NCBI GenBank assembly: GCA_964370015.1
Contig: CAYJHD010000002.1
Location: 17,865-81,864 of the forward strand
DNA length: 64,000 nucleotides
DNA from: CAYJAD01 sp964370015
GTDB lineage: Bacteria > Desulfobacterota > Desulfovibrionia > Desulfovibrionales > Desulfovibrionaceae
Direction of reading: 5' to 3'
Positions within the stretch are counted from its first letter, which is position 1. Every line of letters begins with the position of its first letter. Both the position numbers and the translations under genes were made by a program. The notes under the pieces are model-generated. The model was given only the letters and a program-made list of their open reading frames with translations. It was not told where the DNA came from and ran no database searches. Positions 7,362 through 15,758 of this stretch are shown in pieces.

Positions 7362-9341
7362 TTAGAACTTTATTTCAATACCAACATTCCACTCGGGAGA
7401 ATCTACCCAAGAAGAATTGTATTTGTTACCACCGTTAAAGATGTTGGTAGCGCTGGCAAAAACACTGTAGTTTTCAGCAAAGGTTTGACGGATGCTGGCA
7501 TTAACTGTGGTGTAATTCACCCATCCTTCACTGCTATTGTTGGCGTGGTCTGCAATTTCTGTCCACACAGCCACATAGGTGCCCCAATCTGGTTGGTTGA
7601 ACTCTAACATGGCCTGCCAGGTGTTCATGACTTCAGAAGAGAGGAATTTACCAGTTTCTAAATCGCGTGCGTCCAAGTATGTGTAAGAACCGCTGACTCT
7701 AAAGTAATCAAGGAAGTCTACACCAATGTTTGCTTCAATACCTTGGGTGCGGGCTCTGGCAGTTTGCATGAAGGTGAAGTATCCTTCATAGTTCTTACCG
7801 CCAATGGTTTTGGGATCAGCCACAAAGTCCCAGCCACCAATAAGGTTTTTAATTTCATTCCAGTAATAGGTTATACCCCAGTTGACGTTTTTATAGCCAC
7901 CTTCATAACCTACGTCCCAGCTCACACTTTCTTCAGGTTTTAAGTTAGGGTTACCTTTATAGGTATAGTAGGTGTGACCCAATCTTTTTCCGTTACCAGG
8001 ACCTGTTTCTCTGTAAAGTTCATCAATGGAAGGCGCTCTAAAGCCCAAGCCAAAGTTAGCTTTTAAGCGATGATCTTCGAGGAATTTCCACACCACGCCC
8101 AATTTGGGGGATAAATTTCCACCAAAGGATTCATAATGGTCGTAACGTACGGCGGGGGTGATGAGTAGAGTTTCATCAAAGAAACGCATTTCATCCTGGA
8201 TGTACGCTGCAAAAGTGGTTTCGTCGCCATAAGTAGATCTGCCGGGGGCGTCAATGGTCTGAGCTTTGTACATTAAGCCATAGGTAAGGGTGTGCTGATC
8301 ATGGATCATCCATGTATCTTGAAATTCTGCTGTGAAATCGGTGTAATAATCTACGGTGTTGTCTCCGTCATTGATTTCTTCCGTGCCGGAATAGGTGGCA
8401 GATATGCTGTACATGTGGTCGCCTACAGTACCTGTGTACTCAAGGGTGGCGCCATAGCGTGTGATATCTGTGGGATCGTATTTGGTATATGTTCTGTCGT
8501 ATTGACCAGTGCCACTATTGTACTCAGAACCTACATTGTCAGAAAAGTAGTTTTCAGTAAAATAGTCAGCGTACAAAGATAAACGGTGGTCATCGTTGAA
8601 GTCATAACCCATGGCTATATCACCGGCAAATTCAGAACCGTCTTTGGAAGCAGAGTATTCCTTCCAAGGTGTGTGGGCATTGTCGTAATAATAGGTTTTA
8701 GAAGGAATATTGCTTGTGTACCCAAGGTTAGCCATGAAATCGAAATTGCCTATTTTTCCTGCATCCACGGAATAGTAATTGCGCAATTTCTTATTGCCAT
8801 AAGAAAAACCTGCCATGGCAGATGCTTCTTGGGACTTTTTGGTGATGATGTTGATAACACCACCTGTGGCAGAACCATACAGAGCAGAAGATGGTCCGGC
8901 CAAAACTTCGATGCGCTCAATGCGGTTTACGTCAATGGTTTGTAATGTACGGTTGGCGCCGGAACCCACGTGCAACTCACCGGAAGGTTTACGACCGTTG
9001 ATGAGGATGGTGGTACCTTCTTGGGGCATACCGCGTATACTTAATTTGGAGGTGATGTTCACATTTTGTGCAGTGCGCAATACTTGCATGACGTTGTTAG
9101 CACCGAGTTTTTTGATGTCTTCAGCGGTGAAAACTTCCATGCTGGCCGAAACATCTTCTAAAAATTGTTCAGTACGTGTGGCTGATATAACCACGGTGCC
9201 TGTTTCTACCACCGGAGCCTCTTCCGCGGCAAAACCTTGGCTAGGAACAACAAAAGTTCCTAAAACTAAAGCAAAAAATGCCGCTTTGCGTAATGCGGCA
9301 GTGCTTTTTGCCTGAATTCCTTTTTCCTTTAAAAATGCCAT
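7362..9341 (-). CDS. TonB-dependent outer-membrane receptor (siderophore/iron type)
   Basis: This is a 659-residue beta-barrel receptor that imports a ligand using energy from TonB. A signal peptide ends near GFAAEEAPV. A TonB-box-like stretch (GTVVISATRTEQ) follows, and the plug domain runs through SIRGMPQEGTTILINGR and RIERIEVLAGPSSALYGSATGGVINIITKK. The barrel ends in an aromatic residue (IEIKF), as expected for outer-membrane insertion. I chose ATG 9341, which has GAGGG four bases upstream. An in-frame ATG at 9401 adds 20 residues but lacks a ribosome-binding site. It heads the minus-strand operon with the PepSY protein and an exported protein. The upstream promoter contains a perfect Fur-like palindrome, so iron repression is likely. 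The ligand is unknown; no siderophore synthesis genes are here. Confidence 0.88.
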   Translation of the reverse strand: MAFLKEKGIQAKSTAALRKAAFFALVLGTFVVPSQGFAAEEAPVVETGTVVISATRTEQFLEDVSASMEVFTAEDIKKLGANNVMQVLRTAQNVNITSKLSIRGMPQEGTTILINGRKPSGELHVGSGANRTLQTIDVNRIERIEVLAGPSSALYGSATGGVINIITKKSQEASAMAGFSYGNKKLRNYYSVDAGKIGNFDFMANLGYTSNIPSKTYYYDNAHTPWKEYSASKDGSEFAGDIAMGYDFNDDHRLSLYADYFTENYFSDNVGSEYNSGTGQYDRTYTKYDPTDITRYGATLEYTGTVGDHMYSISATYSGTEEINDGDNTVDYYTDFTAEFQDTWMIHDQHTLTYGLMYKAQTIDAPGRSTYGDETTFAAYIQDEMRFFDETLLITPAVRYDHYESFGGNLSPKLGVVWKFLEDHRLKANFGLGFRAPSIDELYRETGPGNGKRLGHTYYTYKGNPNLKPEESVSWDVGYEGGYKNVNWGITYYWNEIKNLIGGWDFVADPKTIGGKNYEGYFTFMQTARARTQGIEANIGVDFLDYFRVSGSYTYLDARDLETGKFLSSEVMNTWQAMLEFNQPDWGTYVAVWTEIADHANNSSEGWVNYTTVNASIRQTFAENYSVFASATNIFNGGNKYNSSWVDSPEWNVGIEIKF

Positions 9342-9450
9342 AATACCCTCTTCCTTCTTCAAAAGTGAATGAAACTTCCTAATTTCTTTTTTTGTAAGCA
9401 TTTTTATTTATAATTTATTTTTCTTCTAAAGCGCGCTAAAGAATCCATAA

Positions 9451-9479
9451 ATTAAAATGAATGTTACATTCAAAAGCAA
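9451..9479 (-). promoter_or_regulatory. Promoter of the TonB-receptor operon with a Fur palindrome in its spacer
   Basis: On the minus strand TTGCTT (9474-9479) and TTTAAT (9451-9456) are 17 bases apart. The spacer consists almost entirely of the perfect 7-1-7 palindrome TGAATGTNACATTCA (9458-9472). It matches 10 of 14 defined positions of the delta-proteobacterial Fur pattern and is fully symmetric. A repressor bound here would block RNA polymerase. Confidence 0.6.
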
Positions 9480-9537
9480 TTAGGTATGTATAGTGACGCT
9501 CTTGCTGTGAATCAAGTCATTTTAATTTTACTTGCGA

Positions 9538-9571
9538 TTAACAAAATGTTTACACATAGGTATTTTGTTAA
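9538..9571. promoter_or_regulatory. Perfect 10-bp inverted repeat between divergent iron operons
   Basis: TTAACAAAAT (9538-9547) and ATTTTGTTAA (9562-9571) are perfect inverted copies 14 bases apart. They lie midway between the divergent Fur-box promoters of the TonB operon and feoAB. The size and spacing fit a second regulator's operator. The remainder of 9342-9735 holds only the two promoters and leaders. Confidence 0.45.
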
Positions 9572-9632
9572 CATGTGGAGATTAAAGATATATCGCTTTT
9601 TTTAGGAGGGGATAATTTATTTATAAATGGAA

Positions 9633-9661
9633 TTGACAATTGATTTCATCAATGGCATATT
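9633..9661 (+). promoter_or_regulatory. feoAB promoter with overlapping Fur box
   Basis: TTGACA (9633-9638) and CATATT (9656-9661) are 17 bases apart. TGACAATTGATTTCA (9634-9648) overlaps the -35 and matches 12 of 14 defined positions of the Fur pattern TGAAAATNATTTTCA. An overlapping symmetric element, ATTGATTTCATCAAT, lies at 9639-9653. Transcription would start about 65 bases before feoA. Confidence 0.6.
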
Positions 9662-9735
9662 CCGTGCCGTGGCGAGCTCCTTTTGTGGGACAGCCCATAG
9701 TATACTATCAATGCTGGCATAGCAGAGGAGTGAGG

Positions 9736-9966
9736 ATGACGTTAAACGATATTAACAGCTCGACGGAGCTTATGGTGACCGATATTTCTGTGAGTGGGTC
9801 ACTGCGACAACGGTTGTACGACTTGGGTTTGTGCCCCGGCACAAAAATTACATTTATCAGAACCGCTCCTTTGGCAGACCCCATTCAAGTGCAGATTGGC
9901 AATTATCATGTGGTGTTGCGTAAGTCTGAAGCTAAGTATGTAAAGGTTGAAGCCTATGTCTCGTAA
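9736..9966 (+). CDS. feoA: Ferrous iron transport protein A
   Basis: FeoA is a small cytoplasmic SH3-like protein that supports the FeoB ferrous-iron pore. The 76 residues fit the family. The core LRQRLYDLGLCPGTKITFIRTAP is the conserved FeoA segment, ending with a VVLRKSEAKYVKV strand. I start at ATG 9736, which has GAGGAGTGAGG directly upstream. A longer in-frame extension to 9640 has no support and would run through the promoter. It overlaps feoB by 11 bases, so translation is coupled. Confidence 0.88.
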   Translation: MTLNDINSSTELMVTDISVSGSLRQRLYDLGLCPGTKITFIRTAPLADPIQVQIGNYHVVLRKSEAKYVKVEAYVS

Positions 9967-12430
9967 AGTTATTGCTCTGGCAGGGCAGCCCAATTGCGGT
10001 AAATCTACGCTGTTTAACTTGTTAACCGGTGCGCGCCAATATGTGGCCAACTATCCCGGTGTAACTGTGGAAAAGTTGGCAGGGTATTGCACCATTGGCG
10101 ATGAAAAAATTTCCGTGGTGGATTTACCGGGAACGTATGCCTTCACCTCCTATTCACCAGAAGAAGTGGCTGCACGTGATTTTATTTTGCGCGAAAATCC
10201 ACAGGTTGTGCTTGCCGTGGTGGATGCATCTTCTTTAGATAAAGGCTTGTATTTTACTTTGCAGCTTTTAGAAATGGGACGCCCCGTCATTTTAGTGCTT
10301 AATATGATGGATGTGGCTAAAAGAAGAGGCTTAAGCGTTGATATAGATGCGCTTTCTCAAGAGCTTGGTATTCCAGTGGTTCCCATGCAAGCCACCAATT
10401 CCAAAACAGAAGGCCGTCAACGTATTTTACAATTGCTGGAAAACTACCTCAATGATGAAGCTCCTGTGAGTGGTTTTACATTAAACTATGGGGGCTTAGA
10501 AGATTCTTTAGCTCAGCTTTCCACGCAAGCGGAAAAGATAAGCGAAAAAGTTGCTTATCCTAAACGCTGGCTTTCTGTGAAGCTTTTTGAAGAAGATTCC
10601 GCTGTGCAGGATACCTTGCGTGAAGTCAATGGCAATGCGGAAAGCCTTTTCACCTTGACCGATGAACTTACACGTAAAGTTCGTGAAAATATATCCACCG
10701 TGCCTGTGGCGCATATTGCTGCCACGCGCCATGCTGAAGCCCGTCGCCTATGTGACCTTGTGGTAAAAGTAAAAAAAGAAAAACAAGGCCCTTCCTTCAC
10801 GGAGAGAGTGGACGCTGTGGCGTGTCACCGTATTATGGGTCCCATAGTTCTCTTGGGTGTTCTTTTTGCTTTCTATCATATATCAGTAACGTATGGAAAT
10901 ATTCTTGCCGCTCAAGTGTGGCCCATTTGGGCATCCTTAGAAAGCTTCATAAGCTCTGTTTTACCGCATCAAGGCTTCTTGGAAGATACCTTGTTCCGCT
11001 CTTTAGTGGAGTGGGTGGTGAAAAGCGTCACGGCAGTGCTGAACTATATTCCCATCTTCTTCCTTATGTTCTCCTTTGTGTACATATTGGAAGGAAGCGG
11101 TTATTTGGCGCGTATTGCCTTTATTTTAGATAAAATTTTTAGCTCCTTTGGTTTGCATGGTCAATCCACTTTGCCTCTCATCTTGGGTGGTGTGTACGTG
11201 GGCGGTTGCGCCATTCCCGGTGTTGTGGCCACCAAGGCCATTCCCGATGAAAGAGCGCGTTTTAGCACAATTTTAGTGGTTCCCATGATGAACTGCCTTG
11301 CAAAAGTACCCTTATATTTATTGTTAGTAAGTGGATTTTTTGCGGCAGAAGCTGGCAGTGCCATGTTCTTCATGGGCACTATCACCTTACTCATGGCGCT
11401 TATTGTGTCTAAAATCCTCAACTGGACTGTGTTACGCTCGCGTCCGGCAGCTCCCTTCATCATTGAGCTTCCATCTTACCATATGCCCATTTTCCGCAAT
11501 GTGTTACAAGAAACCTTCTTGCGCATCTGGACATTTATTAAGCGCATTCTCACCATCGTTGTGGCTGTGTCCACCGTGGTATTTGCCTTGGTATCCTTCC
11601 CAGGTCTTGAAGATGAGCGCATGGCTTATTATGTGGGTGAGCAGACCAAAATTGAAGATGCCTTCATGCAAGGCATTGAAGCAAGCACCTTTGCCGGTAA
11701 ATTCACCAAGGATGATATTTTACCACTCATTCGCTACCAAGACGCTTTGCGTAAAAGCAAGCAAGGGGTGACTCAAGACGAGGCTACAAAAATAAACGAA
11801 GCCGCGCTCAAGGATTCGCCCATGTATGCTTCCATTGTGTTGCGTAAAGGCAAAGATGGCAGAAAGCTTGCCGGTGCTTTGCGTACCCTTGATAGCAAGA
11901 GAAAAACCTTACGTCGTAATATTCGTCAAGAACGCTTTGAAAATAGCTATCTTGGTGCCGCTGGTAAGGCCATTGAATTTATCACTGCCGGTGCCGGTTT
12001 TGACTGGCGCATGAACGTGGCTCTTTTGTCGGCCCTTGCCGCCAAAGAAAATAGTGCCGCAACGTTAGGCGCTTTATACGGCTTTGAAGGAAGCACTCCT
12101 GGTAAAAACTTTGAGACCTTTGGCTTTACTCCTTTGCATGCCTTGGCTCTCATGCTCTTCATGTCACTGTATCCTCCTTGCTTGCCTGCTTCCATGATGG
12201 TGCGTGCACAAACGGGGTCTACAAAGTGGATGATTTTTTCCATTCTTTTCCAAATGACCATTGGTCTTATTGTGGCAACCTTCGTCTTTAGCGGTGGCAA
12301 GCTCTTGGGATTAACCGGTGTGGAAGCCATGTGGACTTTCTATGCCATTTGTTTGGGAATTGTGGTGATATTTGGTTTCTTACCTTCGTATAGAGGGGAA
12401 AAGAAATCTTCGGCAGTAACTGTAGGCTAA
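9956..12430 (+). CDS. feoB: Ferrous iron transport protein B (GTP-gated Fe2+ permease)
   Basis: The 824-residue inner-membrane iron(II) transporter has an N-terminal G domain: G1 GQPNCGKST, G3 DLPGTYAF, G4 NMMD. A helical guanine-dissociation-inhibitor-like region of about residues 170-280 follows. The membrane domain carries the gate-like cysteine motifs GGCAIPG and PMMNCLAKVPLY, and LYPPCLPA near the C-terminus. A soluble insert rich in Lys/Arg (about residues 550-655) separates two membrane blocks. ATG 9956 is preferred over the in-frame TTG at 9947 because AAAGG lies at a suitable distance. The promoter carries a Fur box, so the gene should be induced in iron shortage. The next genes encode small exported proteins, possibly in the same transcript. 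Confidence 0.95.
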   Translation: MSRKVIALAGQPNCGKSTLFNLLTGARQYVANYPGVTVEKLAGYCTIGDEKISVVDLPGTYAFTSYSPEEVAARDFILRENPQVVLAVVDASSLDKGLYFTLQLLEMGRPVILVLNMMDVAKRRGLSVDIDALSQELGIPVVPMQATNSKTEGRQRILQLLENYLNDEAPVSGFTLNYGGLEDSLAQLSTQAEKISEKVAYPKRWLSVKLFEEDSAVQDTLREVNGNAESLFTLTDELTRKVRENISTVPVAHIAATRHAEARRLCDLVVKVKKEKQGPSFTERVDAVACHRIMGPIVLLGVLFAFYHISVTYGNILAAQVWPIWASLESFISSVLPHQGFLEDTLFRSLVEWVVKSVTAVLNYIPIFFLMFSFVYILEGSGYLARIAFILDKIFSSFGLHGQSTLPLILGGVYVGGCAIPGVVATKAIPDERARFSTILVVPMMNCLAKVPLYLLLVSGFFAAEAGSAMFFMGTITLLMALIVSKILNWTVLRSRPAAPFIIELPSYHMPIFRNVLQETFLRIWTFIKRILTIVVAVSTVVFALVSFPGLEDERMAYYVGEQTKIEDAFMQGIEASTFAGKFTKDDILPLIRYQDALRKSKQGVTQDEATKINEAALKDSPMYASIVLRKGKDGRKLAGALRTLDSKRKTLRRNIRQERFENSYLGAAGKAIEFITAGAGFDWRMNVALLSALAAKENSAATLGALYGFEGSTPGKNFETFGFTPLHALALMLFMSLYPPCLPASMMVRAQTGSTKWMIFSILFQMTIGLIVATFVFSGGKLLGLTGVEAMWTFYAICLGIVVIFGFLPSYRGEKKSSAVTVG

Positions 12431-12499
12431 GAGTATATTTAAGGCCTTATTCCATAAGCAAAACGCAATTATTTTGCAAAAATATATCGGAGGATGAAT

Positions 12500-12817
12500 A
12501 TGAAAAAGAGTTTATTAGTATTATTGGCAGTGGCTTTATTGAGCATTCCGGCCATGGCATTTGCACACAGCCCCATCTTTGATTGCTTTGATAATGGTGA
12601 TGGCACTGTAACTTGCCAAGGTGGCTTTTCTGATGGTTCTTCTGCTTCTGGCGTAAAAGTATATGTGAAAGACGGTTCCGGTAAGGTTCTTGAAACATTA
12701 AGCATGGACGCCAATAGTGAAGTTACCATCAAAAAACCCGCTGGTGCATACTCCATGGAAATGGATGCTGGTGAAGGTCACTCCATCAATGTAAGTGGTG
12801 ATAAAATTGTTGAATAA
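12500..12817 (+). CDS. Small exported protein, CFDN-GGFSDGSS family, copy 1
   Basis: This 105-residue secreted or periplasmic protein has a signal peptide ending MAFAHS. The mature part begins with the motif DCFDNGDGTVTCQGGFSDGSS. Its two cysteines, about ten residues apart, could form a disulfide. A short beta-rich remainder ends GHSINVSGDKIV. It is a paralogue of the protein at 13804-14121, which has the same length and motif. GGAGG lies directly before ATG 12494 and six bases before ATG 12500, so 12500 is the better start. No function is known to me. Following feoB and preceding a DUF4198-type protein, it may bind or sense metal in the periplasm (inference). Confidence 0.7.
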   Translation: MKKSLLVLLAVALLSIPAMAFAHSPIFDCFDNGDGTVTCQGGFSDGSSASGVKVYVKDGSGKVLETLSMDANSEVTIKKPAGAYSMEMDAGEGHSINVSGDKIVE

Positions 12818-12864
12818 ATGTTTTTTTTAACAATGTAACCTTTTTAACCTTTTTGGAGATAAAG

Positions 12865-13692
12865 ATGAAAAAACTTGCATTAGCTTCTTTTGGCCTTTTT
12901 GCTGCTTTAACCATGGCTGCACCTGCAGATGCGCACTTCCAAATGATGTACACACCTAAGACTGACATGGAAAAAGCCGTTGATATGGATATGCGTATTG
13001 TCTTTACGCACCCAGCTGAAGCCGGACATATGATGGATATGGGTGGCATCAATGAGTTTTACGCTGTGTACAAGCGCGGCGAAAATGCTCCCCAGAAGCT
13101 TGATATGAAAAAGCATCTCAAAGAAATCACATGGAAAAACCCAGGGTCCAGCGCTCCTGCGTATTCGGCTCTTATCCCCAGAAAGGAAATCCGCTCCATT
13201 GGTGACTATGTATTTGTTATGGTACCAGGCTACTATCTTGAAAAAGAAGAAGATGTGTACATGCAACAAATTACTAAGCTTGTTGCCAACGTAGGTGGCG
13301 TGCCCACCATTTGGAATGAGCCTGTGGGCTTGCCTTGCGAAATCGTACCCATGATTAAGCCTTATGCCACTTGGGCTGGTAACGTATTCCAAGGTCAAGT
13401 ACTTTCTGGCGGAAAGCCTGTTCCCGGTGCTGAAGTGGAAGTTGAATTCATGGGTCATGCCCCTGATTTAAAGACCAACACTTTGGCTGAAAAATCTTCT
13501 GTGACATATCCCAATGGCGCCCTTGTGACGCAAACCATCATTGCTGACGAAAATGGCATCATCACCTTTGGTCTTGCTAAGGCCGGTTGGTGGGGCTTTG
13601 CAGCTCTTGGCGTAGGTCCAGACAAAGAATACAAAGGCAAAGAGCTTTCCCAAGATGCAGTTATCTGGGTTCAAGCTTACGACATGAAATAA
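12865..13692 (+). CDS. DUF4198-type periplasmic protein (metal-uptake associated)
   Basis: The 275-residue exported protein has a signal peptide (ending near APADAH) and DUF4198-like features. The mature N-terminus is HFQMMYTP. A histidine- and methionine-rich region includes HPAEAGHMMDMGG. A carboxypeptidase-like Ig segment (GKPVPGAEVEVEF) follows, and the C-terminus reads WWGFAALG and AVIWVQ. DUF4198 proteins often sit with TonB receptors or nickel/cobalt/iron importers and are thought to present metal or ligand in the periplasm. The start is ATG 12865 with GGAGA six bases upstream; the in-frame TTG at 12853 is rejected. It is bracketed by two paralogous small exported proteins and followed by a strong terminator. 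Confidence 0.7.
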   Translation: MKKLALASFGLFAALTMAAPADAHFQMMYTPKTDMEKAVDMDMRIVFTHPAEAGHMMDMGGINEFYAVYKRGENAPQKLDMKKHLKEITWKNPGSSAPAYSALIPRKEIRSIGDYVFVMVPGYYLEKEEDVYMQQITKLVANVGGVPTIWNEPVGLPCEIVPMIKPYATWAGNVFQGQVLSGGKPVPGAEVEVEFMGHAPDLKTNTLAEKSSVTYPNGALVTQTIIADENGIITFGLAKAGWWGFAALGVGPDKEYKGKELSQDAVIWVQAYDMK

Positions 13693-13704
13693 AGATTACT
13701 TAAG

Positions 13705-13732
13705 AAAAGGGGAGTGTTACTCCCCTTTTTTT
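13705..13732 (+). terminator. Rho-independent terminator after the feoAB transcript
   Basis: AAAAGGGGAGT (13705-13715), loop GTT, ACTCCCC with a seven-T run. It ends the feoA-feoB-small protein-DUF4198 unit, so the following gene probably has its own start site within 13733-13800. Confidence 0.9.
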
Positions 13733-13803
13733 GTTTTGTGTATATTTTACATACACTGCGTATATGAAAATTTATCAAGTTGTTGGGTATAGTAGAGGAT
13801 AGT

Positions 13804-14121
13804 ATGAAAAATGTGTTTTTAGCTGTAATTTGTTGTGTTTTTCTTGGTTTAGCTGGCAATGCCATGGCGCATAGTGCTTTGCTTAATTGTTTTGATAATG
13901 CCGACGGCACCTTCACTTGCCAAGGTGGTTTCTCTGATGGTTCTTCTGCCACAGGTATTACCATTGTGGTGAAAGATTCTTCGGGAAATATTTTGCAAGA
14001 AGCACAACTTAATGCTGACAGTGAAGTGGTTTTGCCACGTCCTCAGCAAGATTTCAGCGTGTTATTTAATGGCGGCTCCGGCCACTCTGTGGAAATTCCG
14101 GGCGAAAGCATTGTTCGCTAA
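13804..14121 (+). CDS. Small exported protein, CFDN-GGFSDGSS family, copy 2
   Basis: A 105-residue paralogue of the protein at 12500-12817. It has a signal peptide (to about NAMAHS), then NCFDNADGTFTCQGGFSDGSS and a shared GHSVEIPG ending. The two mature proteins are about half identical by eye, with both cysteines kept. I start at ATG 13804 (MKNVFL); the in-frame upstream start at 13780 would bury the signal peptide. It lies after a terminator and directly before the ABC transporter genes, so it may be the first gene of that unit. Confidence 0.7.
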   Translation: MKNVFLAVICCVFLGLAGNAMAHSALLNCFDNADGTFTCQGGFSDGSSATGITIVVKDSSGNILQEAQLNADSEVVLPRPQQDFSVLFNGGSGHSVEIPGESIVR

Positions 14122-14161
14122 TGAGCTTTAAGCTTCCATCATTACATATTGGAATAATCCT

Positions 14162-15070
14162 ATGAATCAAGCTCCTGTTACCATTGAAAATTTGAGCCAT
14201 AATTATGGAAGGCGCGAATTGTACAATGGGTTAAATTTGACCATTGAGAAAGGGCGTGTGTGTGCTTTGCTTGGTAAAAATGGTGTGGGTAAAACCACGC
14301 TTATTCAAATCCTCATGGGATTTTTACGTCCCAGCGGTGGTGTTTGCAAAATTTTTGGTGAGCCGGCCCATGCCATTAGGCCAGCAACGCGCGCAAGGGT
14401 GGGGCTTCTTTTTGAAAAACACCTTGCGTATCAATTTTTCAGTATTGAACAAATAGAAAAATATACGCGCCAATTTTATCCCAAGTGGAAGCCGGAACGT
14501 TTTTATAATTTAGTAGATTTATTGGGTTTACCCAAGAGCCACCGCATTGCCCATATGAGCGAAGGTCAACGCTCACAAGTGGTTTTGGGGCTTACCTTGG
14601 CGCAAGATCCTGAGCTACTGATTTTAGATGACTACTCCATGGGGTTAGACGCCGGATATCGTCGTTTATTCATTGATTATCTTTGCGAAAATTTACGCGA
14701 TGGCGAGCATACCACCATCATTACCTCCCATGTTATCCAAGATATGGAACGTTTTGTGGACGATACTGTATTCATGCGTCGTCATAAAATGGCTCATCAA
14801 ACCTCTTTGGCAGAATTTATTAAGAATTTTACGTGCTATAAGATGCAGCGTCCGCCCAATGAAGAAGCCTTTAAAGAAAATTTAGCTAAAATTCCGCAAG
14901 AAATCTTGGTTAATGTGGAATGGCATAAAGATTTCATAGAGCTCTTTTTCTATGTTGATCCTGCGAAATTGCAAGATATTTTCAAACAATATTCGCTGGA
15001 TACATTATCCATGCAACAAGTTTGCATGAACATGGAAGATGCTTTCATTGGCTTTACGGGGAGGTATTAA
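14162..15070 (+). CDS. ABC transporter ATP-binding protein with unusual Walker B
   Basis: The 302-residue ATPase has Walker A LLGKNGVGKTT near residue 40, a signature read as MSEGQ in place of LSGGQ, and Walker B ELLILDDYSMGLD. The usual catalytic Glu of LLILDEP is Asp here, and the proline is replaced. The H-loop region TIITSHVIQDME is intact. A C-terminal extension of about 80 residues follows the nucleotide-binding domain. The layout fits a CcmA/NatA-type exporter ATPase working with the membrane protein encoded right after it. Reduced hydrolysis is possible given the Asp. The substrate is unknown; the location next to feoAB hints at metal or envelope functions. Confidence 0.82.
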   Translation: MNQAPVTIENLSHNYGRRELYNGLNLTIEKGRVCALLGKNGVGKTTLIQILMGFLRPSGGVCKIFGEPAHAIRPATRARVGLLFEKHLAYQFFSIEQIEKYTRQFYPKWKPERFYNLVDLLGLPKSHRIAHMSEGQRSQVVLGLTLAQDPELLILDDYSMGLDAGYRRLFIDYLCENLRDGEHTTIITSHVIQDMERFVDDTVFMRRHKMAHQTSLAEFIKNFTCYKMQRPPNEEAFKENLAKIPQEILVNVEWHKDFIELFFYVDPAKLQDIFKQYSLDTLSMQQVCMNMEDAFIGFTGRY

Positions 15071-15071
15071 C

Positions 15072-15758
15072 ATGCGCATAACAGCAGCTTTTTCTGCAGT
15101 ATTCTATAAAGAAAGCGTGAAAACGCGCCATATGATGATTTCACTTTTTGCGGCCAATATGCTGTATATGCTGTGGAATTTCGTCACATTGCGCAGGCTT
15201 TTCATGCAAGATCACTCGGAGGTTGTGTGGTATCGCACGGTGAATTTGGGGCAAATCCCCTATGGGGATATGATGTTTATCCCCTTTATTACAGCCGTGG
15301 TGTATTGCCTGTTCCAATTTCTTCAAGAAATGCGCGATGGTAGAATTCGTATCGCTTTGCATGCCCCGTGTGATTCCAGCTTTATTGTGCTGCTCCATGC
15401 GCTTTTTGGCATGCTTTTCTTGGGTTTTGTTTTTGCTTGCGATGCTTTGGTGTTGTATGTGAGCATTGTGAAATTTTATCCTCCTGAAGTGGGTATTTCA
15501 GCCATAGTGACCACATTGCCATGGTTTATTGCCGGTTTTTATGCCTATCTTGGTGGAACTTTTGTTTTGTTAGAGCCGCAAATGAAGCGTAAAATTTTAG
15601 CCGGTATAGTATGTTTTGGTTTATGCATTCCCTTGTATTTATATACAAAAACTGGGTATTATGTGGACATTTTACCTTTCTTTATTCTGCTTTTACCGTG
15701 CATGTTCTATAGCATAGCCCTTTCTGCAGATGATTATAGAAACAGGTGGGTAGCATGA
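15072..15758 (+). CDS. ABC transporter membrane subunit (ABC-2-like)
   Basis: The 228-residue protein has about six hydrophobic segments, including MMISLFAANMLYMLWNF, FIVLLHALFGMLFLGFVFA and ILPFFILLLPCMFYSIAL. Size and topology fit the permease half of an exporter. Its ATG lies one base after the ATPase stop, and its own stop overlaps the next ATG (ATGA), so the three genes form one unit. I start at 15072, because the in-frame extension to 15039 lies inside the ATPase gene. No family motif identifies the cargo. Confidence 0.7.
   Translation: MRITAAFSAVFYKESVKTRHMMISLFAANMLYMLWNFVTLRRLFMQDHSEVVWYRTVNLGQIPYGDMMFIPFITAVVYCLFQFLQEMRDGRIRIALHAPCDSSFIVLLHALFGMLFLGFVFACDALVLYVSIVKFYPPEVGISAIVTTLPWFIAGFYAYLGGTFVLLEPQMKRKILAGIVCFGLCIPLYLYTKTGYYVDILPFFILLLPCMFYSIALSADDYRNRWVA

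Noticed and set aside
8815..9315. Long plus-strand frame opposite the TonB receptor
   Set aside because: A shadow of the receptor gene. The receptor strand has signal peptide, plug and barrel features; this one has none.
14162..15070. Haem or cytochrome c maturation ATPase (CcmA)
   Set aside because: The ATPase resembles CcmA only in general exporter features; no ccm partner genes are nearby.
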